A DNA stretch of 64,000 bases from contig QHBK01000006.1 of the NCBI GenBank assembly GCA_003244105.1, forward strand, positions 1-64,000, given 5' to 3'. How positions within the stretch are numbered: the first letter of the stretch is position 1; each line of letters starts with the position of its first letter. The DNA comes from Candidatus Eremiobacter antarcticus (lineage in GTDB: Bacteria > Vulcanimicrobiota > Vulcanimicrobiia > Eremiobacterales > Eremiobacteraceae). Made by a program: the position numbers and the translations under genes. Below the pieces are notes generated by a model that saw only the letters and a list, made by a program, of their open reading frames with translations, ran no database searches and was not told where the DNA came from. Below, piece by piece: positions 42,165 through 49,812 of this stretch.

Positions 42165-43037
42165 GTGCTCGATCAAGGCGCCGTCGGCCCGGCATACGTG
42201 CGATGCGCCGAAGGCTTCGCGCTCGCCGCCATCATCGCAGCCGGTGCCGTCGCGGCCCGCGCTCTGTCGCTGATCGGGGCGCTTTCGGCCACAGTAGAAG
42301 GGGGGCTGGTCTTCGCATTCGGCGGGTTGGGTGTGGCCGGGGCCATGGTGGCGTTCTTCGGCAGCAGCAGCGTGCTCGGGCGCCTGGGCGGCAAACAGGC
42401 CGAAGAGATACGAGCGCGCAGCGCCAAGGGCGGCCGCCGCGACGCGCTGCAAGTGCTGGCGAACGGCGGAGTGGCAGCCGCATGCGCCGTCGCGTCAGCG
42501 GTCGTTCGAGCGCATGGCGCCGAGCACACACCGCTCGCACCCGACCCATGGTTGACCGCTGCCATCGGAGCGCTGGCGGCGGCCTCGGGAGACACCTGGT
42601 CGACAGAGATCGGCGCGCTCGCGCGCGGACCGGTGCGCTCCGTCCTCACTGGTCGAGCCGTTGCCCCGGGCACCTCGGGCGGCGCAAGTCTAATCGGTAC
42701 GCTCGCCGCCCCGTTGGGAGGCGCTTTCGTCGGCCTCATCGGCGCGTTGCTGACCCATCCGCATGCCTGGGGTTGGGTGCCCACCGCATTGGTCGCGGGT
42801 CTTGCGGGCAGCGCTTTCGATTCGCTGCTCGGAGCGTCGCTGCAGGCGGTCTGGCGCTGCGAGGTGTGCGGCCGAGTGGACGAAGACCGCGCTCACCGCT
42901 GCAGCGGCGGCATTAGCTCCGGGCCTGCCCGGACTTTGACGTTGGAACGCGGACTTGCCTGGATGGATAACGATTCCGTCAACGCGCTTGCTACCGCGCT
43001 AGGCGCCGCCCTAGGCTTCACGCTCGCCTTTGTGTAG
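42165..43037 (+). CDS. DUF92 (TMEM19-like) membrane protein
   Basis: A 290-residue membrane protein of the DUF92 family. Diagnostic stretches are RSAKGGRRDALQVLANGGVAA, AAASGDTWSTEIGALA, VAPGTSGGASLIGT and GLAGSAFDSLLGA. A cysteine set (CEVCG and a later Cys) interrupts the C-terminal part. A plant member is phytyl-phosphate kinase (VTE6), and cyanobacterial relatives act on prenyl alcohols. A role in recycling isoprenoid phosphates, perhaps for quinone tails, is only inference. The GTG at 42165 directly follows hemD. Confidence 0.82.
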   Translation: MLDQGAVGPAYVRCAEGFALAAIIAAGAVAARALSLIGALSATVEGGLVFAFGGLGVAGAMVAFFGSSSVLGRLGGKQAEEIRARSAKGGRRDALQVLANGGVAAACAVASAVVRAHGAEHTPLAPDPWLTAAIGALAAASGDTWSTEIGALARGPVRSVLTGRAVAPGTSGGASLIGTLAAPLGGAFVGLIGALLTHPHAWGWVPTALVAGLAGSAFDSLLGASLQAVWRCEVCGRVDEDRAHRCSGGISSGPARTLTLERGLAWMDNDSVNALATALGAALGFTLAFV

Positions 43038-43152
43038 CGCGTTGTAACCGCCATCACATCGTCTCTCAATGAGCCTGCGAAACCGAGCGTCCGTTGCCGC
43101 CGGACCTGTCGTGCAGCATCGATTCCGCCGATGAAGTTGAGTAAGCCGTTGT

Positions 43153-43186
43153 CCGTGCGCGTTGGTGCACGGCCGGTCTTTTCTTT
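43153..43186 (+). terminator. Likely rho-independent terminator after the heme operon
   Basis: CCGTGC (43153-43158) pairs with GCACGG (43167-43172), and the stem is followed by GGTCTTTTCTTT. It lies about 115 bases after the DUF92 stop and just before the methyltransferase ribosome-binding site, so it could end the upstream operon or attenuate the next gene. The T-run is interrupted. Confidence 0.5.
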
Positions 43187-43207
43187 ACACCGCCGAGGGA
43201 GCTGATC

Positions 43208-44131
43208 ATGGCCGTCGAGGTCAAAGCCGTAACCCCCACTGTTGCGCCGATCGAAATTCCCGCACCCGCGCCCAACCCGCTCGACGAACTTATCCAAGCA
43301 GCCGCCGACCGCAAAGAGCGGCCGAAGGCATGGGTGGACGTCAAGAGTTATCCGTGGGCCGACGACAATTTTTCCGGACGCTTCGTGCGGCGGGCCAACT
43401 ATCAAGATATGTATGGCATGAAAGATACGGGCGAAGAGGTCGACGATCTCATCGGATTGTTGGGCGTGTCGCCCAAAGCGCGCGTGTTGGATCTCTGCTC
43501 CGGCAATGGCAGGCACGCCATCGCGATGGCATTGCGCGGCTGCAAAGTCACCGGCATTGATGTCGGTCCAGGCTCGGTATCGTTGGCGCGCGAGACATCC
43601 AAGAACTTAGGCTTGTCCGTGGACTATCGCCAAGTGGACGTCTTGAGCATCGCCTTCGAAGACGCGTATGACTCCGTCTATCTGGTCTGCGCCGGCCTGT
43701 CGGACTTCAGCGTGCCCGAAGCGAAAGATCTGTTGGCGCGCATCGAGCGCGCGTTGATCGTCGGCGGCACGTTCGTGGGAGAATTCTTGAACGCAGGATC
43801 GGCCGCACACGCCGACGTGCGCACGTGGCGCTTCGTGCAGACGGAGAAGTCGCTGTTCGTCGACGGCGCCCACCTGCAGCTGGACGAGCAGCTCTACGAC
43901 GAGGCGGACACCTGCGAGGTCATCCGCTCTTTCGTCGTCCCAAGCGACGGCAAGCTGCGCGAGTTCTCGTGCTGCCGCCAATACTATAAGGAAGAGACAG
44001 TGCGCTCCATGCTCGAGGCGGCCGGCTTGCAGGTCGTCGGTTTCAGCCCGGGCAGCGCTGCCGGCCTCATCAAAGTCACAGCAAAGAAGATCGAGGCGCC
44101 GGCGCTCTCGTCAAAAGCGAAAGCCGCCTAA
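43208..44131 (+). CDS. SAM-dependent methyltransferase, unknown substrate
   Basis: A class I methyltransferase of 307 residues. The SAM motif is ARVLDLCSGNGRHAIAMALRGCKVTGIDVG; an acidic VYLVCAGLSDFS and GGTFVGEFLN follow. The first about 75 residues are not part of the core: a Pro/Val/Ala-rich start, then KAWVDVKSYPWADDNFSGRF. The layout resembles small-molecule methyltransferases of the Methyltransf_25 or 11 type. A good GAGGGAG ribosome-binding site precedes the ATG. It converges with the periplasmic-binding protein gene, three bases away. No substrate can be inferred. Confidence 0.8.
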   Translation: MAVEVKAVTPTVAPIEIPAPAPNPLDELIQAAADRKERPKAWVDVKSYPWADDNFSGRFVRRANYQDMYGMKDTGEEVDDLIGLLGVSPKARVLDLCSGNGRHAIAMALRGCKVTGIDVGPGSVSLARETSKNLGLSVDYRQVDVLSIAFEDAYDSVYLVCAGLSDFSVPEAKDLLARIERALIVGGTFVGEFLNAGSAAHADVRTWRFVQTEKSLFVDGAHLQLDEQLYDEADTCEVIRSFVVPSDGKLREFSCCRQYYKEETVRSMLEAAGLQVVGFSPGSAAGLIKVTAKKIEAPALSSKAKAA

Positions 44132-44134
44132 CCG

Positions 44135-45325
44135 CTAGCGCAGAATCGACGGGTTCGGAAACGCCGACGCCGTATATTTCAGTGCCGATCCGTCGTAGCG
44201 GTAAAAATAGAGGTTCGGCTCGGCCGGATCACCGCCATTGCGAAAGCCGACGTTGCCCACGACGGTCGAGAACAAGCCGGTATCGAGCTGCCGCAAAAGC
44301 GTGCGTTTGTCGGTGCTGCGCGCCTGCAGCACCGCTTTGATCGCGACTTGGGCCGCCGCGTAGCCATATAAGGCGAATGCCGAGAGCTTGCGGTGACGCT
44401 CCTCAAAGCGCCGCTGAAACGACTGCGCTTCCGGCATCAGAGATACAGGCGGTACGCAGGTGCTCACCAGCATGCCGCCGGCGTCAGCGCCGAGCGAGCG
44501 CAAGAGGCTGTCGCTGTAAAAGGCGCCGCTACCCAGAATGGGCGCCGTCACGCCTGCGGCCCGAAGCGCTTTGAGCACCTTGGCCATGTCAGTCCCTCTG
44601 CCGGTCAGATAGATGAAGTCGGGCGCCGCGGCGGCCACGCGAGCGACCACGTCCTTCATCTTTTTCAGGTCGACGTCCACCGGGTAGTCGCCGGCCTTGA
44701 GCTTCGCCCCGCCGCCGGCGTAGTTGACAAAACCGGTCGCTGTGTCGGCCCCAAAGTCGTTCTCTTCCCATACCACCGCTATTTTGGACGGCTTGATCAC
44801 CCGGTCTACGTAGCGCGCGTCGAGCTGACCCTCGACCGTGTCGGTCGGACACATGCGAAACACGTTGTCGTAGCCTTGCTGCGTCAGGGCGGCCAGTCCG
44901 TTGGTCGGGATGATCAATGGAATTTCTTGCTGGTGATAGACTGGCAAAGCGAGCAGCGTCTCTTGTCCGCCGATGTGGCCGATGACGAACGACGTGGATT
45001 GATCGACCAATGCGAACTGCGCTTGCTGCTGCGCGATACCAGGATCGCCTTGGTCGTCGAAGCTGTGCATGACCCAGGCGAAATCGGTCAGCCCTCGATT
45101 GGCGTTGGCATCGTCGACAGCGGCTTCCACGCCCGCAGATAGGTCCAATCCGAGCTGCTTATCAGGCCCCGACAGGGGAGCGATGAGCGCGATGCCCACC
45201 ACTTTGGCGTACGGCGGGAAGTCGGTGGCACGTGCCGAGCAGGGCAGCACGAGCAACGCCGGCAGGATCCATGCCGCTGCATGGGGCTTCAGGAGACACG
45301 CGAGGGAGCGAAGGAATGCGGTCAT
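44135..45325 (-). CDS. Periplasmic ligand-binding protein, branched-chain amino acid type
   Basis: A 396-residue exported protein with a signal peptide (to about residue 33, ending SARA). The bilobed Peripla_BP_6 fold is visible as VVGIALIAPLSGPDKQLGLDLSAG, SFVIGHIGGQETLLALPVYH, IPLIIPTNGLAALTQQGYDNVFRM, and KPSKIAVVWEENDFG. Family members bind leucine-type amino acids, amides or aromatic acids for ABC importers. No permease or ATPase gene is near. It is the last gene of an apparent ubiD-ubiA operon (11 bases after ubiA), so a ligand tied to aromatic or quinone metabolism is possible. Confidence 0.85.
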   Translation of the reverse strand: MTAFLRSLACLLKPHAAAWILPALLVLPCSARATDFPPYAKVVGIALIAPLSGPDKQLGLDLSAGVEAAVDDANANRGLTDFAWVMHSFDDQGDPGIAQQQAQFALVDQSTSFVIGHIGGQETLLALPVYHQQEIPLIIPTNGLAALTQQGYDNVFRMCPTDTVEGQLDARYVDRVIKPSKIAVVWEENDFGADTATGFVNYAGGGAKLKAGDYPVDVDLKKMKDVVARVAAAAPDFIYLTGRGTDMAKVLKALRAAGVTAPILGSGAFYSDSLLRSLGADAGGMLVSTCVPPVSLMPEAQSFQRRFEERHRKLSAFALYGYAAAQVAIKAVLQARSTDKRTLLRQLDTGLFSTVVGNVGFRNGGDPAEPNLYFYRYDGSALKYTASAFPNPSILR

Positions 45326-45336
45326 TGCGATCCTCT

Positions 45337-46203
45337 TTAGTATTTGTGCGGAGCCAACACGGCGGCGGCGGTTGAGAACAGAAATGCGACCGAAAAGATC
45401 ATGTTGGCGTTGAACACCGCAGCGTTGAGCGCAAACACGTCGCGCTGGCGGGCGATAAGCCGAAACTCGTACGCCAGCAGCAAGGCTGCGAAGATCACGC
45501 CCAGCCAGTACAGCGGATGAACAGCCGAGGCGATCCCTAAGAGCACGAGGGCCACGATGAGCAGGGCGTGGAGGATTTCATGGAGCCGCAGGCCGGCGCC
45601 GGCGCCAAAGCGTGCCGGAATCGAACGGACCCCTTCTCGCATGTCGAAGTCGCGGTCCATCAAGGCGTAGAGCACGTCAAAGCCTGCTACCCAGAGCGTG
45701 ACGGCGGCGAAGATCAGCCAGGCGGCCGGCTCGATCTTTCCCGTCACTGCGATCCACGCTCCCAAAGGCGCAAGCGCATCCACAGCGCCCAACACGAAGT
45801 GCACCGCCCACGTCCAGCGCTTCACGAGCGGATAGAGCATCACCGCCCCAGCGCCGATGGGAAGCAAGGCAAGGCACAACGGGTTCAGGTTCAAAGCTGC
45901 AATGGCGAGCAGGGCAAGTCCGGCGATACAGGCCCACCACAAAACGGCCGGCCGCAGGCGGCCGGACGCGACGCCGCGGTGCGCTGTGCGCGGGTTCCTG
46001 GCGTCCAAACGCGCGTCGAACAGTCGGTTCGCCGCCATTGCGGCCGTACGCGCGCCCAGGACGGCCACCGTCACCCACACGATGACGTGGAGCGGCGGAA
46101 GCCCGCGCGCCGCCAGCAGCATCGCAGCATAAGCAAAAGGCAGCGCGAACAGCGTGTGTTCGACCTTGATCTCGTCGGCAAAGGCGGCGACGGCTTGGTT
46201 CAT
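45337..46203 (-). CDS. ubiA: UbiA-family prenyltransferase (quinone biosynthesis)
   Basis: UbiA-type enzymes attach the polyprenyl chain to an aromatic ring in the membrane. The 288-residue protein shows EHTLFALPFAYAAML, AMAANRLFDARLDARNPRT with the Asp-rich motif (NxxxDxxxD), and VLYALMDRDFDMREGVRSIPAR, the second Asp-rich motif. About eight helices are predicted by eye. Next to a UbiD-type decarboxylase it may act in ubiquinone synthesis or as MqnP in the futalosine menaquinone route. Since menG and a long-chain prenyl synthase lie in the window, menaquinone is likelier. Confidence 0.9.
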   Translation of the reverse strand: MNQAVAAFADEIKVEHTLFALPFAYAAMLLAARGLPPLHVIVWVTVAVLGARTAAMAANRLFDARLDARNPRTAHRGVASGRLRPAVLWWACIAGLALLAIAALNLNPLCLALLPIGAGAVMLYPLVKRWTWAVHFVLGAVDALAPLGAWIAVTGKIEPAAWLIFAAVTLWVAGFDVLYALMDRDFDMREGVRSIPARFGAGAGLRLHEILHALLIVALVLLGIASAVHPLYWLGVIFAALLLAYEFRLIARQRDVFALNAAVFNANMIFSVAFLFSTAAAVLAPHKY

Positions 46204-46225
46204 GTCCGGCGAGCGAGCGGCGGAT

Positions 46226-47692
46226 TCACGGTGAGACGTATGCGCCCAGGCCGAATTCTTGCCAGCGGCCGCTGACGGCCTGCTTGACCTCTGCGCTCAT
46301 GACGATGTCGGGGGGCCACTCTCGCGCGTATCCCTCTGCAGGGGTCTTCCGCGTGGCGTCAACCCCAAGCTTGGTGCCCAGCATCGGCAAAGGCGCCGCA
46401 TGGTCCAACGCATCAACCGGGCCCGGCGCCAGCACTAAGTCGCGACCCGCATCCACGTTGTTCAGCGTCACCCACGCGACTGCGCTGGTGTCGTGCACGT
46501 CGACGTCGTCATCCACGACCACGATGTTGCGCGTGAGCATCATCATGTGCCCGAGGCCCCACAGCCCGTACATGACTTTCTTGGCATGTCCGGGATAGCG
46601 CTTTCTTATGGAGACGATGACAAGATTCTGGAAGACTCCTTCGACGGGGAAGTCGTAGTCGACGATCTCGGAGATCAGCTGCCGCAGCAGCGGCAAGAAG
46701 AGACGTTCGGTCGCCTTGCCCAGCCACGCGTCCTCCATGGGCGGCCGGCCGACGATGGTCGTCCAGTAGATGGGGTCGCGTCTGCGGGTCAGGCAGGTGA
46801 CATGGAACACCGGATAGTCGTCGGCGAGCGAATAGACGCCGGTATGGTCTCCGAACGGACCTTCGCGGCGAAGTTCCGCGTTGTCGACGTACCCTTCCAA
46901 GACAAATTCTGCTTCCGCCGGTACTTTGAGATCGACGGTCTTGCAACGCACCATAGGGACGCTCTTGCCACGCAGGAATCCCGCAAGCAGCATCTCATCA
47001 AACCCCGCCGGAAGCGGCGCGCTGCCTGCGTACACGGTGGCGGGATCTGCGCCGATGCAGACAGCCACGGGCATGCGAGCATCTGCGCTTGACGCTTCTT
47101 GATGCTCGCGTCCGTGCTTGTGGCGCTGCCAGTGCATGCCGGTGGTGCGCTTGTCGAACACTTGCATCCGGTACATGCCGACGTTTTGAGCGCCACTGCG
47201 GGGATCTTTGGTGAAAACCAGCGGAAGGGTGACGTACGGCCCGCCGTCTTGCGGCCAACAGGTGAGGACCGGCAATGTCGTCAGGTCTACCGCGTCCTGA
47301 TCCAAGACGACGTCTTGGCAAGGCGCGCTCCCGACGGTGCGGGGGAAGAGCGCCGCCATGCCGCCGTGCTTGAGCAGCGCGCCCAGCTTGTCCATGAGGC
47401 TTCCAGGCTGCGTCAGACTCACCAAGCGTTGCACCTTGACGCTCAAATCGTCGAGTTCTGCAACGCCGAGCGCACGCGCCATCCGCCGTTCGCTCGCAAA
47501 GGCATTGATGAGCAGCGGGTATGGCGATCCCTTGACGTGGTGGAAGAGCAAGGCCGGGGCCGCGTGCGCGCGCTTGACGCAGCGATCGGCGATCTCGGTC
47601 ACTTCCAGGCGGGGATCCACCGGCGCGGTGATGTCGTGAAGCTCGCCTACGTTTCGCAGATCGTCGACAAAAGCGCGCAAGTCCTGATACAC
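46226..47692 (-). CDS. ubiD: UbiD-family prenylated-FMN decarboxylase
   Basis: UbiD enzymes decarboxylate aromatic or unsaturated acids with prenylated FMN, supplied by UbiX. The 488-residue protein shows YQDLRAFVDDLRNVGELHDI, NVGMYRMQVFDKRTTGMHWQ, AEAEFVLEGYVD followed by EGPFGDHTGVYS (the active-site Glu and Arg region), and KKVMYGLWGLGHMMMLTRNIVVVD. The GTG at 47692 gives the family's usual start; the frame stays open to 48058 without conservation. In operon with ubiA, it probably removes the ring carboxylate in quinone synthesis (UbiD or MqnL). No ubiX is visible here. Confidence 0.93.
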   Translation of the reverse strand: MYQDLRAFVDDLRNVGELHDITAPVDPRLEVTEIADRCVKRAHAAPALLFHHVKGSPYPLLINAFASERRMARALGVAELDDLSVKVQRLVSLTQPGSLMDKLGALLKHGGMAALFPRTVGSAPCQDVVLDQDAVDLTTLPVLTCWPQDGGPYVTLPLVFTKDPRSGAQNVGMYRMQVFDKRTTGMHWQRHKHGREHQEASSADARMPVAVCIGADPATVYAGSAPLPAGFDEMLLAGFLRGKSVPMVRCKTVDLKVPAEAEFVLEGYVDNAELRREGPFGDHTGVYSLADDYPVFHVTCLTRRRDPIYWTTIVGRPPMEDAWLGKATERLFLPLLRQLISEIVDYDFPVEGVFQNLVIVSIRKRYPGHAKKVMYGLWGLGHMMMLTRNIVVVDDDVDVHDTSAVAWVTLNNVDAGRDLVLAPGPVDALDHAAPLPMLGTKLGVDATRKTPAEGYAREWPPDIVMSAEVKQAVSGRWQEFGLGAYVSP

Positions 47693-47885
47693 GGTTTCGT
47701 CGTTCGAAATGCGGCGCGGAAAGCCTCGGCCTGCAAACCGCGCGACAGGCGCTCGCTCAGCCGAATGTAGCCTCGTGCGTGGAACCTTCGCGCGCCGTCG
47801 AGCGTTGTATTGAGCGATGATGCCGCGCGCCCGAGTCGAAAAAGCGCGGCCTCGAGCAAAGAAAGGCAGCGATGTCTCTGTGAAC

Positions 47886-48320
47886 ATGAAGAAGACCGCC
47901 ACCGCGGCAGCCCTAGCCGCTGTGCTGTGCGCCGCCCCGTTTGCCGCCGTCAAGGCGGAGCCCATACTGCAGAAGATCTTGACCGGCGCCGGGGGCATCC
48001 TCGCGGTCAAAGCAGTGGCCGGACCGCTGAACACGTTCATCGATAATCTCATGGTCACAAATCACGTGGCCAACCGCGGCAAGACAAAAGTCGTGCCGAT
48101 CGTCACCATCGGAAGCGCCACCTACGTCGGCGCCGCTCAAGTCAGCGGGCCTGCATACGCGGTCGATCGCACGCAGGCGGTCGGCGAATTCGCCGCAGGC
48201 TGGAACAACAATGTGTGGCAAGTCCGCGCGCTCGTGCCGGTGGATAAGCTCAACGTGCTGCAAGGCTTCAAGCGCGTCTACGGCGTCGGCGTCAACGCCG
48301 TCATCAACGCCCGGCTGTAG
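47886..48320 (+). CDS. Small secreted protein, unknown
   Basis: A 144-residue protein with a clear signal peptide (MKKTATAAALAAVLCAAPFA, cut near VKA). The mature part starts EPILQKILTGAGGILAVKAV and has beta-rich sequence with VTIGSATYVGAAQVSGP, VGEFAAGWNNNVWQVRALVP and GVGVNAVINARL. The repeated small residues and VxAxV patterns suggest a lipid- or membrane-associated fold, but I do not recognise a family. The ATG at 47886 fits the signal peptide; in-frame GTG 47880 is close. A good terminator follows at 48345. It is divergent from ubiD and probably monocistronic. Confidence 0.7.
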   Translation: MKKTATAAALAAVLCAAPFAAVKAEPILQKILTGAGGILAVKAVAGPLNTFIDNLMVTNHVANRGKTKVVPIVTIGSATYVGAAQVSGPAYAVDRTQAVGEFAAGWNNNVWQVRALVPVDKLNVLQGFKRVYGVGVNAVINARL

Positions 48321-48344
48321 TCCGCCCACCAGGGAAGACATGGG

Positions 48345-48378
48345 GCCGTTCCTGCAAAGGAGCGGCTCTTTTCTTTTT
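48345..48378 (+). terminator. Rho-independent terminator after the small secreted protein
   Basis: GCCGTTCC (48345-48352) and GGAGCGGC (48359-48366) form an eight-pair stem (one T-G wobble) around a six-base loop, directly followed by TCTTTTCTTTTTG. It lies 25 bases after the stop at 48320 and 45 bases before the tolC ATG. Confidence 0.85.
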
Positions 48379-48423
48379 GTAACAGGGAGATTTTTCCACG
48401 TGCTGTTCACTCTGCGAGGGATA

Positions 48424-49812
48424 ATGCTGCGCGCAAAGCTTTTCACGCCTACCGCATGCGTCGCCACAGTTGTTTTTTTGGCGAGCTCCGTGTCGACCGC
48501 TGTGCCGCAACCGGCGCGTGCCCAGCCGAGCGCACCAACAATAACCCAATCGGGATCGCCCCAGGTCTCGCTGTCCCTGCACGATGCGTTGACGCTGGCG
48601 CTCGCCAACAATCTCTCGTATCAGTCCGCGCTTGCGGACGAACGCAGCGCCGAAGCGCGCGTGCTGCAAGCTCGCGCGAAGCTGTACCCCGACGTCAGCG
48701 CCGACTACTCGTACGTCCATACGCAGAGCGCGGCCTCGTTTCTCATCCCGGTCCCGTCCGCCGGCGGACCGCCGCAACTGAAAAACTTTCAGTTCTCCGC
48801 CAATAACACAAACAACGTCGGTGCGACGCTGCAGTACGCGTTGTATGCGGGCGGCGCGATCCAGGCAGCCATCGGACAGGCGGCGGCCGGTCTCGCCGCC
48901 TCGGTCGATCAAGTGGCCGCGACGCGCGACACGGTCATCCGTGACACCACCAGTGCCTATTTCCGGCTGGTGCAGACGTCGCGCGCGGCCGATATCGCGG
49001 CGCAAGCGGTGACGGTTGCCGCACAAAATCAGACGACGTCTCAAACGCTCTACCGCGCGGGCACCGCCGCCCGAGCCGACGTTCTGCGCCAAGACGTCAC
49101 CTTGGCCAACGCACGCGTGCAAGCGATCCAAACTCGCAATGCCAGCGAACTCGCCAACGCGGCGCTCGCAAATCTGCTCAACATCAACTTAGCCAGCACG
49201 ATCACCCCGACCGAGCGGCTCGATGCTCAGGCTCCTGCCTACGTGTTGGACGCCCTCTTGCGCACGTCAAAGGCACGGCCCGAGCTCGCGGCCGCCCAAG
49301 CGGCTGTCGCAATCGCCGAGAGCGCCCTCAAACTGGCCCGAGCGGGATCGCTGCCGGCCGTCAGCCTCTCCGTGCAAGACGCTTCCTCGAAGCCGAACTT
49401 CCTCAACGTGCCGCAGCCGCAGTTGTCGGAAACTCTTGCGGTGACGTGGAGGCTCTTCGATGGCGGATTGACGCGCGGCCGGGTGGCGGAAGCGTCAGCA
49501 TCCATCGACAAGGCGAAGATCGATCTCGCGCAGCTGAGCAACGGAGTCGATCTGGAAGTGCGCGAGGCGTACCTCAACTACACGGCCGCCCGAGCGCAAG
49601 TCGACGCGGCCAGGACCGCGCAGGAGTCGGCCCGAGAGAACCTTCGGGTCAGCCAAATCCGCTACCGAGCGGGCGTCGGCACCGCCTTGGAGCTGTCGGA
49701 CGCGCTGCTGTCGAGCACCCAGGCTCAGGGACAGTACATTGGCGCGCTCACGGGTCTGCGAGTGGCGCTCGTCGACGTGCAACGCGCAGCGGGGTTGTTG
49801 GCCGGCTCATAA
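48424..49812 (+). CDS. tolC: TolC-family outer membrane efflux protein
   Basis: A 462-residue TolC-like protein forming an outer-membrane and periplasmic channel for efflux or type I secretion. A signal peptide (to about residue 33) is followed by two repeated outer-membrane-efflux halves. Typical stretches include LSLHDALTLALANNLSYQSA, YPDVSADYSYVH, YRAGTAARADVLRQDVTLANA and, in the second half, LDGGLTRG-type FDGGLTRGRVAEA with YRAGVGTALELSDALLSS. No periplasmic adaptor or pump gene is adjacent. Its presence is the best sign that the cell has an outer membrane. GAGGGATA precedes the ATG at 48424. Confidence 0.93.
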   Translation: MLRAKLFTPTACVATVVFLASSVSTAVPQPARAQPSAPTITQSGSPQVSLSLHDALTLALANNLSYQSALADERSAEARVLQARAKLYPDVSADYSYVHTQSAASFLIPVPSAGGPPQLKNFQFSANNTNNVGATLQYALYAGGAIQAAIGQAAAGLAASVDQVAATRDTVIRDTTSAYFRLVQTSRAADIAAQAVTVAAQNQTTSQTLYRAGTAARADVLRQDVTLANARVQAIQTRNASELANAALANLLNINLASTITPTERLDAQAPAYVLDALLRTSKARPELAAAQAAVAIAESALKLARAGSLPAVSLSVQDASSKPNFLNVPQPQLSETLAVTWRLFDGGLTRGRVAEASASIDKAKIDLAQLSNGVDLEVREAYLNYTAARAQVDAARTAQESARENLRVSQIRYRAGVGTALELSDALLSSTQAQGQYIGALTGLRVALVDVQRAAGLLAGS

